Assembly (NCBI GenBank): GCA_937995835.1
Contig: CALKIV010000001.1
Location: forward strand, 1 to 8,400
Length of the DNA stretch: 8,400 nucleotides
From: an uncultured Dysgonomonas sp.
GTDB lineage: Bacteria; Bacteroidota; Bacteroidia; Bacteroidales; Dysgonomonadaceae
Reading direction: 5' to 3'
Part shown: positions 1 to 6,777 of the stretch, in pieces
Numbering within the stretch: position 1 is the stretch's first letter
How the letters are laid out: every line of letters starts with the position of its first letter
Notes under the pieces: model-generated
Databases searched by the model: none
Seen by the model: only the letters and a program-made list of their open reading frames with translations
Told to the model about the DNA's origin: nothing
Made by a program: the position numbers and the translations under genes

Positions 1-827
1 GAGGAGATTGGGGTACTAAGTTAAACTATCCTATGGGTGATGTGTATGGCTGTTGTGCTTTTCACGCCCCTTCCCAAAATTTAGTGAATGCATTCAGAAC
101 TGTCAATGGTCTTCCAGATTTTGTGAACTATAATAATGTAAACATTTTATACCCCAATGATCTAAAGTCTAATACAATAGATCCTAGATTATTGCATTCT
201 GTAGCAATTGTAGACCTTCCATATAAATACAATCCAGATCTTCTTTTTGAAGAAAATTGGTTGAGGGATCCAGGAACCTATGGAAGATTTCTGTCTATGA
301 AAGAAGTTGAACTACCAGACTGTCCGTGTCTTAAAAAGCAAGGTCCGTTTTTTATAACAGCCCTTAATAGAGATCTAATTCGTCTTGACGATGTTATGCT
401 TTGGAAAGCTGAAGCACTGATTCAAAAAGCGGATGGATCGGGATTGGAAGAAGCACGCACAATAATCAATAATATTCGCAGAAGAGCAATGACAAGTACA
501 GACAAATTGAAAGATGCATCAGGCAATCCAACGGGTAATTTTGATGTAAAGGAGTATCCTATGACCGGATGGACACAAGAGTATGCCTTCAAAGCCTTAC
601 AGTGGGAGCGTCGCTTAGAATTTGCTCTTGAGGGGTATCGCTTCTTTGATTTGGTAAGATGGGGGATCGCTGATATAACCTTAAATCAATATTTTGCTAA
701 AGAAAAATCGCGTCGAAACTACTTGGCAGAGGCTAAGTTTACAAAAAACAGGGATGAGTATTTCCCTATTCCTAAAGTTCAAATTGATCTGAGTAAAAAT
801 TTATATCAACAAAACCATAATTGGTAA
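1..827 (+). CDS. SusD/RagB-family outer-membrane glycan-binding lipoprotein (3' part, 5' end outside window)
   Basis: The frame is open to the left edge (first full codon at 3), so the ATG at 33 is an internal methionine. About 275 residues are visible, roughly half of a usual 500-600 residue SusD, so signal peptide and lipobox are missing. Numbering from the codon at 33, family hallmarks are an APSQNL segment (12-17), the helical LIRLDDVMLWKAEAL block (115-129), the signature WERRLEFALEGYRFFDLVRWG region (191-211), and the ending YFPIPKVQIDLSKNLYQQN (243-261). SusD proteins form the lid of the SusC TonB-dependent transporter and hold glycan at the cell surface; the susC gene is expected just upstream. 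It heads a co-directional run of GH32-fold genes, suggesting a fructan ligand, but nothing in the visible part shows specificity. Assignment to the family is secure. Confidence 0.95.
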   Translation, partial: GDWGTKLNYPMGDVYGCCAFHAPSQNLVNAFRTVNGLPDFVNYNNVNILYPNDLKSNTIDPRLLHSVAIVDLPYKYNPDLLFEENWLRDPGTYGRFLSMKEVELPDCPCLKKQGPFFITALNRDLIRLDDVMLWKAEALIQKADGSGLEEARTIINNIRRRAMTSTDKLKDASGNPTGNFDVKEYPMTGWTQEYAFKALQWERRLEFALEGYRFFDLVRWGIADITLNQYFAKEKSRRNYLAEAKFTKNRDEYFPIPKVQIDLSKNLYQQNHNW

Positions 828-830
828 ATC

Positions 831-859
831 ACTTATCTAAAATAAGTTCTAAGAACTTA
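831..859 (+). promoter_or_regulatory. Two overlapping, mutually exclusive short inverted repeats between susD-like gene and first GH32 gene
   Basis: The 44-base gap holds ACTTAT (831-836) pairing with ATAAGT (842-847), loop of five. A second inverted repeat has eight-base arms TAAGTTCT (843-850) and AGAACTTA (852-859) around one centre base. They share 843-847, so only one can form in RNA. Neither is followed by a clear T-run, so this is not a convincing terminator. It could be a weak processing or attenuation structure, or chance in AT-rich DNA. Confidence 0.25.
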
Positions 860-871
860 AAATAAAAAATC

Positions 872-2443
872 ATGAAAAAAAGAATTGCAATTATATTCAT
901 TATTGCCTTAGGCTTTTGCACGCAAATTTTTGCCCAATTGTCTTCTGAAAAAATTAATGAAATGGTAAATACAGCTAGAGATCTGAAATCATTAATTCAG
1001 TCAGATCCTCATCGTCCATCATACCATATTACAATGCCAGAAGGTTTTGCCCATCCATACGATCCCAATGGAGCTATATATTGGAAAGGGAAATATCATT
1101 TGGGATATATTTATCAAAAGTATAGAAATGGGAAATATGAACATGTATGGGGACATCTAGTAAGTACAGACCTTTTACATTGGACTCAATATCCTGATAT
1201 GATAACAATTAGTGACGGCGATATTGAAGAGGGAGTTTTCAGTGGAGGTACATTTATGAGTCGTGAAGGTAAACCATTTATAGCTTATCATGGCGAGGGA
1301 TCTCAAACAAATCTACTAGCATATTCTGATGATGAAGATCTTAGGGTGTGGAAAAAATATGAAGGCAACCCTGTTCTTCGTACTCCTGTAGCACCTGATC
1401 CTATGGCTGGAAAATATACTGCATGGGATCCTGAATGCTGGTTTGACAAAAAAGCTGATGCCTATTACATGATTTCGGGAGGAAGACCAGCTACATTCTT
1501 CAAATCCAAAGATTTGAAAAAGTGGGATTTCTTGGGCGATCTGATAGCAAAAGAAGAAAGTAAGCAATATGATTTTGAGGATATTTCATGCCCCGATTTC
1601 TTTCAAATAGGAAATAAGCAAATGATTCTTTTTATCGGGCATTATCTTGGCTCTCAGTATTACATTGGTCAGTTTGGTAATGATAAGTTCTCCGTAGAGC
1701 AATATGGACGCATGAACTGGCCTGGAGGTACATTCTTTGCTCCTGAACAATTGGTAGATGATAAAGGTAGAAATATTATCTGGGGATGGGTATTGGAGCG
1801 TAAGCCCGAACATTTAGCCAATCACGGGTGGTCAGGCGTTATGAGCTTGCCTCGTGTACTTTCTCTTTCTAAAGAAGGCACCTTGGAAATAAAACCTGCT
1901 GAAGAATTAAAATCTCTTCGCCTAGAAGAAGCAAGCGCAAAACACATTACATTAAAGGCTAATGAGGATAAAGTTCTACCTTCCAGAGGGAAGTCATTGG
2001 AAATAGCACTCGAATTACAAGGAAGTAACTCATCGCCTTACGGGGTGAAAGTGTTTTGTTCTCCTGATGGTCGTGAAGAAACTGTAATTAAGTATGACCC
2101 TCAGAGCAAGGAATTAGTTATTGACTTTATTCGCTCCTCTGTCAAAGCTCCAGTTGAAATGATCGACTATTGCTTAGACTATATGGGACCTGAAGTGCCA
2201 AACAAAGGAACAGTTACAGAGCAAAGAGCTCCATTTGAGCTAAAAGTAGGGGAAAAGCTTCGCCTTAATATCTTTATTGACAAATCTGTCATCGAAGTAT
2301 TTGCCAACGATCGCCAATGTATGACACAGGTTGTTTACCCAGAACTAGTAGAGAGTTCCGAAGTTAGAGTATTCAGTGGAAACGATGCTCTAACAGTAGA
2401 GAACCTCAAGATATGGAAAATGGGTGAAACTAACATTTATTAA
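872..2443 (+). CDS. Glycoside hydrolase family 32 enzyme, variant-motif subfamily, predicted periplasmic fructan hydrolase
   Basis: Predicted to hydrolyse beta-fructofuranosyl linkages (invertase/levanase/inulinase type; linkage not determinable). The 523 residues start with an Sec signal peptide (MKKRIAIIF... to IFA, cleavage near A21/Q22); a Cys at 16 has Phe at -1, so a lipobox is unlikely. The five-bladed propeller domain covers about 45-340 and the C-terminal beta-sandwich about 350-518. Motifs: PYDPNG with nucleophile D64, WGHLVSTDLLHW (93-104), WDPE (185-188) where most GH32 have RDP, and EDISCPDFF (236-244) where most have WECPDFF. The residue before Cys is S239, so E236 is the best acid/base candidate. 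The C-terminal domain keeps IDKSVIEVFAND (469-480) followed by RQC. The start ATG has an A-rich leader typical of Bacteroidetes. It lies 44 bases after the susD-like gene, in the same operon. GH32 membership is firm; exact substrate is unknown. Confidence 0.9.
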   Translation: MKKRIAIIFIIALGFCTQIFAQLSSEKINEMVNTARDLKSLIQSDPHRPSYHITMPEGFAHPYDPNGAIYWKGKYHLGYIYQKYRNGKYEHVWGHLVSTDLLHWTQYPDMITISDGDIEEGVFSGGTFMSREGKPFIAYHGEGSQTNLLAYSDDEDLRVWKKYEGNPVLRTPVAPDPMAGKYTAWDPECWFDKKADAYYMISGGRPATFFKSKDLKKWDFLGDLIAKEESKQYDFEDISCPDFFQIGNKQMILFIGHYLGSQYYIGQFGNDKFSVEQYGRMNWPGGTFFAPEQLVDDKGRNIIWGWVLERKPEHLANHGWSGVMSLPRVLSLSKEGTLEIKPAEELKSLRLEEASAKHITLKANEDKVLPSRGKSLEIALELQGSNSSPYGVKVFCSPDGREETVIKYDPQSKELVIDFIRSSVKAPVEMIDYCLDYMGPEVPNKGTVTEQRAPFELKVGEKLRLNIFIDKSVIEVFANDRQCMTQVVYPELVESSEVRVFSGNDALTVENLKIWKMGETNIY

Positions 2444-2486
2444 AAAATAATTATTTGCAATATTGATCCTTAATAAGTTGTATGTC

Positions 2487-3938
2487 ATGAAATATGTAAT
2501 TGTCATTTTTAGCATAACTATCATTTTCTTCTCTTGTTTTCAAAACAAAAAAGTAGAAAGTTCCTCTATGTCACATCTCAACACTTTGAATATGGGCGAA
2601 ATAATAGGGTCAGCTTTTTATGACAGTTGCTATCACATGTTTTATAAAAAGGGAATCAGTGATGTTTTTGTAGACCAAAACGGTTGGGGACATGCTGTCA
2701 GCTCTGATATGCTTAATTGGACGGAGATATCAACAATATCTCGTCCAATAAGCAAAGAGTTTATTATTAATGCTCATTTCAGTTATGATGATAAGAATAA
2801 TTCGAAACTCTCTGAAAACTCAGAGCCTGTAATGATTATTATCTACATCTATTTTGACGAAGGAGAATATCAATTGGGTATAATGTATAGTAATGATAAA
2901 GGCAAAACATGGAATGAGAAATCGAGTTCGTTGGATATTCCCAACATGGCTTTTCAATCTACAACATGCCCATTCATGTATTGGAATCATACAACTAAGA
3001 GATGGGTGATGCTTCTGTCGACAGATAATAGCATTAAGTTTTACACCTCCCCTAATCTCGAAGATTGGGAATATATGAGTGACTTTATACTAAAAGAGGA
3101 GGAATCAGAAAAAGAGTTGCTCAAATCATTCCAATTTTTCTCAATGAAGATTGGGAGTAATGAGAAATGGATTCTCATATCAAATATGGAAAAAACAGAG
3201 CAACCTCGATCGAGATATTACATTGGGGATTTTGATCAGGGGAAGTATAATGTAGACAATGACTATATCAAGCATCTGCATGTGCTGGATTATGGAAAAG
3301 ATATTTCTTTTTCAATGATTAATGATTCGATACTCATAGGATTTAGCAAAATGTCTGTCGATTATACATCGACCCCTAGAAAATTAAATCTAATATCAGA
3401 GAACAATCATTTTTTCCTAATGACGAATCCTGATTATACAAATGTATTTGATTCAGAAAAGATCATTACTCTAGACAGTTTGTTGATCAATGAAACGCAC
3501 ATTCTTAATATAGATGCTCTTCATAACTCTCCTTTCGATGTTCTATTAAATTTCGACACATCAAATCAATATGCAATCCATTCTGCTCAAAAATATGGAA
3601 TTGTTATTCAAAATGAACAGAATGAAACGATAACAATAGGCTATGATAATATGGAACGCGTATTGTATGTGGAGTCACAGATGACTCAAGAAGATAATCC
3701 AAACGGCTTTGATAAAAAAAGATACAGCATTTCATATAAAATATCCGAAAAGACTATAGTCTGGCATTTAATAATTGACAAGGGAATTGTCGAATGTTTT
3801 ATAGATGAAGGAGCGATCTCTATCACTGATTTCTTCACAAAAGATATTCCTATCAAATCAGTCTATTTATACACTGATTTGGGGTCTATAAAACTTATTT
3901 CAGGATCGATTTGCAAATTAGAAAAACAAAAAAAATAA
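2487..3938 (+). CDS. GH32-like lipoprotein lacking all three catalytic acids (probable pseudoenzyme)
   Basis: A 483-residue protein. I chose ATG 2487 over the in-frame TTG at 2463 because it gives a clean lipoprotein signal peptide (MKYVIVIFSITIIFFSC, Cys17). The GH32 fold shows in YHMFY (49-53), WGHAVSSDMLNW (67-78), LGIMYSNDKGKTW (130-142), YYIGDFD (244-250), DYGKD (268-272) and the C-terminal DKGIVECF (431-438). Aligned by eye to WMNDPNG/RDP/ECP, the nucleophile Asp is E38, the RDP Asp is C161 (TCP), and the ECP Glu is K213 (KSFQFF). The segment after DYGKD is also shortened, losing the usual tryptophan-rich stretch. The frame is uninterrupted, so this is not decaying DNA. No acidic stretch follows Cys17, so surface export is not indicated. 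It probably binds fructan or fragments without cleaving; a changed activity cannot be excluded. The stop is 4 bases before the transporter gene, implying coupled translation. Confidence 0.85.
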   Translation: MKYVIVIFSITIIFFSCFQNKKVESSSMSHLNTLNMGEIIGSAFYDSCYHMFYKKGISDVFVDQNGWGHAVSSDMLNWTEISTISRPISKEFIINAHFSYDDKNNSKLSENSEPVMIIIYIYFDEGEYQLGIMYSNDKGKTWNEKSSSLDIPNMAFQSTTCPFMYWNHTTKRWVMLLSTDNSIKFYTSPNLEDWEYMSDFILKEEESEKELLKSFQFFSMKIGSNEKWILISNMEKTEQPRSRYYIGDFDQGKYNVDNDYIKHLHVLDYGKDISFSMINDSILIGFSKMSVDYTSTPRKLNLISENNHFFLMTNPDYTNVFDSEKIITLDSLLINETHILNIDALHNSPFDVLLNFDTSNQYAIHSAQKYGIVIQNEQNETITIGYDNMERVLYVESQMTQEDNPNGFDKKRYSISYKISEKTIVWHLIIDKGIVECFIDEGAISITDFFTKDIPIKSVYLYTDLGSIKLISGSICKLEKQKK

Positions 3939-3942
3939 TAAG

Positions 3943-5268
3943 ATGGGAAAATATACAAAAGTTTACATCTGGTCTGTAATAGTTGCTCTTGGAGGGTTCT
4001 TATTTGGATTCGACACTGCTGTCATTTCTGGAGTAGAATTGCATATCCAAGAACTATTTCAACTTACATCATTTGAACATGGATTCACCATTGCCTCAGC
4101 TCTGCTTGGAACAATAATAGGAGCCTTAGTTGCTGGAAAACCAGCAGATAAATATGGAAGGCGCCCGGCTCTGTTTGTCATTGCTGCTTTATATGTGGTG
4201 TCAGCTTTTGGAAGCGCATTAGCTACTAGCGCTTGGATGTTTATTACATTTAGGCTTTTAGGAGGTGTTGCTATTGGAGTTTCGTCTGTGATAGCACCAA
4301 TGTATATATCAGAAATAGCCCCTGCAGAAATAAGGGGCAGGATGACTGCAATGTTCCAATTTAATGTGATTTTTGGAATACTTATTGCTTATGTTTCAAA
4401 TTATTTACTTAGAGAAATTGGTGACGAGCCTTGGCGCTGGATGCTGGGAGTGGCTGCTATTCCATCAGTCATGTTCTTTTTCCTATTATTTTATATCCCC
4501 GAAAGTCCCCGATTTTTGGTCAAGATAGGAAAAATAGACCTAGCAAAGAAAGTGCTTGAAAAGACTAATATATCTTTTGTAGATAAAGAAATTAAGAATA
4601 TAGAATTGAGCATGCAGTCTCCGTCTAAACAAAAAGAAAATCTGTTTTCTCGTAAATATAGTAAACCGATTATGATAGCTTTTCTTGTAGCAATGTTTAA
4701 TCAATTTTCTGGTATTAATGCGATCTTGTATTTTGCGCCTCGCATTTTTGAGCTTAGTGGATTGTCCTCATCAGACTCTTTGCAACAATCAATCATGATA
4801 GGTGTGATCAATGCAGTATCCACACTGATTGGTTTGGCATTGATAGATAAAGTAGGTCGTAAAAGGCTCTTAATCATTGGCTCTATTGGCATGGCTGTTT
4901 TCTTAGGACTGGTCTCTAAAGCATTTCATCTCGGACAATTTGAAGGAATATCACTTTTAGTTTACTTGTTATTGTATATTCTCTTCTTTGGGTTTTCCAA
5001 TGCGGCTGTTATCTGGGTACTTATATCCGAAGTATTTCCCAACAGTGTACGAGGAAAAGGTCAATCGTTTGGAAGCTTTACCCATTGGTTTTTTGCTGCT
5101 TTGGTCACTTTCTTATTTCCTATCATCACCCGAAATTATGATATAGCTGGAGCTGGATGGGTTTTCTCATTCTTTGCTTTAATGATGATTGTGCAAGCTA
5201 TAGTGGTATGGAAATTCTTTCCTGAAACAACAGGGAGGACATTGGAAGACCTAAGTACTAATTTATAA
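3943..5268 (+). CDS. Sugar-porter MFS transporter, probable fructose/hexose:H+ symporter
   Basis: Inner-membrane carrier of 441 residues with about 12 hydrophobic segments, two six-helix halves and a central cytoplasmic loop near 190-240. Sugar-porter signatures: GFDTAVISG in TM1 (D24, matching the proton-coupling Asp of E. coli XylE), GKPADKYGRR (65-74), SEIAPAEIRGR (123-133), PESPR (186-190), NQFSGINA (253-260), DKVGRKR (302-308), and PETTGRTLEDL (427-437). By eye against XylE sugar contacts, Q139, Q254, N259 and W358 are kept, but the first Gln of the QQ pair is N253 and the Gln of FGQ is I146. The TM10 region reads SNAAVIW where XylE has a GP-containing segment. A carrier of this family also occurs in the B. 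thetaiotaomicron levan PUL, where it takes up fructose; the GH32 neighbours suggest the same here. It starts 4 bases after the previous stop and ends 15 bases before the next gene. Confidence 0.92.
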   Translation: MGKYTKVYIWSVIVALGGFLFGFDTAVISGVELHIQELFQLTSFEHGFTIASALLGTIIGALVAGKPADKYGRRPALFVIAALYVVSAFGSALATSAWMFITFRLLGGVAIGVSSVIAPMYISEIAPAEIRGRMTAMFQFNVIFGILIAYVSNYLLREIGDEPWRWMLGVAAIPSVMFFFLLFYIPESPRFLVKIGKIDLAKKVLEKTNISFVDKEIKNIELSMQSPSKQKENLFSRKYSKPIMIAFLVAMFNQFSGINAILYFAPRIFELSGLSSSDSLQQSIMIGVINAVSTLIGLALIDKVGRKRLLIIGSIGMAVFLGLVSKAFHLGQFEGISLLVYLLLYILFFGFSNAAVIWVLISEVFPNSVRGKGQSFGSFTHWFFAALVTFLFPIITRNYDIAGAGWVFSFFALMMIVQAIVVWKFFPETTGRTLEDLSTNL

Positions 5269-5283
5269 CTAAATAATTATCGT

Positions 5284-6708
5284 ATGAAAAACAATATAAA
5301 TATTCAATTAATATTACTAACAATACTTGTATCCTTTTCATTATTAGCGTCCTCATGTTCTGACGATGATAAAGATGATACTTATATGGTTCACTTCGAA
5401 ACAAATGGAGGATCTGCTGTTGAGAGTATAACACTAAAATCTGGTTCAATTGTTCTTCGACCTGAAGATCCTATTAAAGAAGGACGTATTTTAGATGCTT
5501 GGTGTTTAGATGAAGACCTAGAGAAAGATTATCTTTTTAATACCATCTACTACACCACACAAGACTTACGCTTATATGCACGTTGGACACAGATGCATAC
5601 CATAACTTTCGAAACGAATGGGGGGGCTGCTATTGATGCTGTAAAAGTAAAAACAGGAAGAACTATTACTCGACCAACGACCATCAATCCGTCTAATCCT
5701 GATTTGTACTTAGCTGGATGGTATACAGATCCTGAATTAACCAATCTGTTCGATTTTTCAACAACTATAACTTCTGACTACACACTCTATGCTAAATGGC
5801 AAATATCTGTTATGCAGATCGTTAAATTTGAAGTAAACGGAGGAACACCTGTTGAAGATCAGCGATTGCCAATGGAGGAGTTTGTTGTTAGACCTACAAT
5901 TAGCAAAGCTAACAACACACTAGTAGGATGGTACTTGGATGCTAATTTCACCACCCCATATGATTTTCAGAACACACCTGTAAGCAGTGATTTAACATTA
6001 TATGCAAGATGGGAAGTATCCAATTCTCTATCTGATTTCTCGTTCGACAGCGCTAAAGGCATGATCACATCATATAAAGGTAACGCTAGTAAAGTTGTCA
6101 TTCCTGAGTCTATAGGAGGAATTCCTGTAAAAAAATTAGGCAAAGCTTTATTTATCGACCGACAAGATGTGAAAACCATTTATTTGCCAAGTAGTATCGA
6201 TGAATTAGAAGGTGTGAGTGAAAATACTTTTGAAGATGTGTCAAGGACATTCCACAATTGTGGAGTTCAAGATCTTAATCTTTTCAATACTCAACTAAAA
6301 TCTTTGCCTAAGTGGACATTTATGTATTGCTCCATCAAATCATTAATATTGCCAGGAACATTGATCGAATTACAACAAGGAGCATTTGAAGGTAGTGCTA
6401 TCACTGCTATCACTTTCCCAAATTCGGTGAAAACAATTGGTCAGTATTCCTTTTTCCGATGTGTGTCATTAGAAAAAGTAAAAATAGGTCAAGGCATTGA
6501 ACAAATACGAGATGGTGCATTTGCTGAAAGCTCCAACTTGAGAGAAGTTGTTATCTACAAGGAGCAAGCTCCAATTCCAAGTTTAGGACAAAACGACAAT
6601 CCTTTTAGACACACATCAACATCATTGGTGATAAAAGTATCTCCCAATCTATTGGATGAGTATAAAAATTCATGGACATCTTTGAGTAGTAAAATCAGTA
6701 ATTTATAA
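5284..6708 (+). CDS. Surface lipoprotein with three InlB-type B-repeats and BspA-like leucine-rich repeats
   Basis: A 474-residue lipoprotein. Its signal peptide ends at LLASSC (Cys25), followed by SDDDKDD (26-32), an acidic stretch matching the Bacteroidetes lipoprotein export signal, so it is probably outward-facing. Three B-repeats (Listeria-Bacteroides/Flg_new type) follow at about 34-101, 105-172 and 178-243, each opening with F-E-x-N-G-G and closing with LYA(R/K)W. Residues about 250-430 are BspA-like (LRR_5) repeats of roughly 22-23 residues, such as IKSLILPGTLIELQQGAF and LEKVKIGQGIEQIRDGAF. The tail (about 447-474, with EYKNSW) is typical of BspA-like proteins. No catalytic domain is seen. 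In a PUL this is the slot of a SusE-like or surface glycan-binding protein, so carbohydrate capture is a reasonable inference, but these folds more often mediate protein binding or adhesion. Domain calls are firm; function is open. Confidence 0.88.
   Translation: MKNNINIQLILLTILVSFSLLASSCSDDDKDDTYMVHFETNGGSAVESITLKSGSIVLRPEDPIKEGRILDAWCLDEDLEKDYLFNTIYYTTQDLRLYARWTQMHTITFETNGGAAIDAVKVKTGRTITRPTTINPSNPDLYLAGWYTDPELTNLFDFSTTITSDYTLYAKWQISVMQIVKFEVNGGTPVEDQRLPMEEFVVRPTISKANNTLVGWYLDANFTTPYDFQNTPVSSDLTLYARWEVSNSLSDFSFDSAKGMITSYKGNASKVVIPESIGGIPVKKLGKALFIDRQDVKTIYLPSSIDELEGVSENTFEDVSRTFHNCGVQDLNLFNTQLKSLPKWTFMYCSIKSLILPGTLIELQQGAFEGSAITAITFPNSVKTIGQYSFFRCVSLEKVKIGQGIEQIRDGAFAESSNLREVVIYKEQAPIPSLGQNDNPFRHTSTSLVIKVSPNLLDEYKNSWTSLSSKISNL
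5383..6012 (+). repeat. Three tandem InlB B-repeat units inside the lipoprotein gene
   Basis: Units lie at about 5383-5586, 5596-5799 and 5815-6012, each near 66-68 codons. Shared landmarks are F-E-(T/V)-N-G-G at the start, a V/I-x-R-P-x pair in the middle, (A/V)GWY plus D in units two and three (DAWCLDEDL in unit one), and LYA(R/K)W at the end. They are diverged at DNA level, so this is an old domain duplication rather than a recent slippage repeat. Confidence 0.85.
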
Positions 6709-6720
6709 ATAAAAACCAAT

Positions 6721-6756
6721 ACCTCAATAGATTTTTCATTCAGAATCTATTGAGGT
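6721..6756 (+). promoter_or_regulatory. Strong intercistronic hairpin before the last GH32 gene
   Basis: A perfect 13-base inverted repeat, ACCTCAATAGATT (6721-6733) and AATCTATTGAGGT (6744-6756), extends inward by a U-G and a U-A pair to leave a six-base loop. No T-run follows on the + strand (GATTAAAAAGAT comes next), so it is not a standard intrinsic terminator for the operon. It sits 12 bases after the stop at 6708 and 21 before the ATG at 6778. Likely roles are mRNA stabilisation or processing, or partial attenuation of the last gene. In the reverse direction it would be followed by GGTTTTTATTT, but no minus-strand gene is seen here. Confidence 0.6.
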
Positions 6757-6777
6757 GATTAAAAAGATATATCAATT

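Noticed and set aside
33..827. ATG at 33 as the start of a complete small protein
   Set aside because: The frame is open upstream to the window edge and the content is the C-terminal half of a SusD family protein, so the gene begins outside the window.
2463..2486. TTG at 2463 as the start of the GH32-like lipoprotein
   Set aside because: It adds eight residues (MILNKLYV) before a clean lipoprotein signal peptide; the ATG at 2487 gives the expected signal peptide layout.
2487..3938. Treating the degenerate GH32-like gene as a pseudogene
   Set aside because: There is no frameshift or internal stop, the signal peptide and both domains remain, and it is tightly coupled to the next gene; loss is focused on catalytic positions.
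5284..6708. Calling the B-repeat/LRR protein an internalin-like invasion factor
   Set aside because: It has a lipoprotein anchor rather than a sortase signal, the repeats are common in Bacteroidales lipoproteins, and the PUL context gives no support for invasion.
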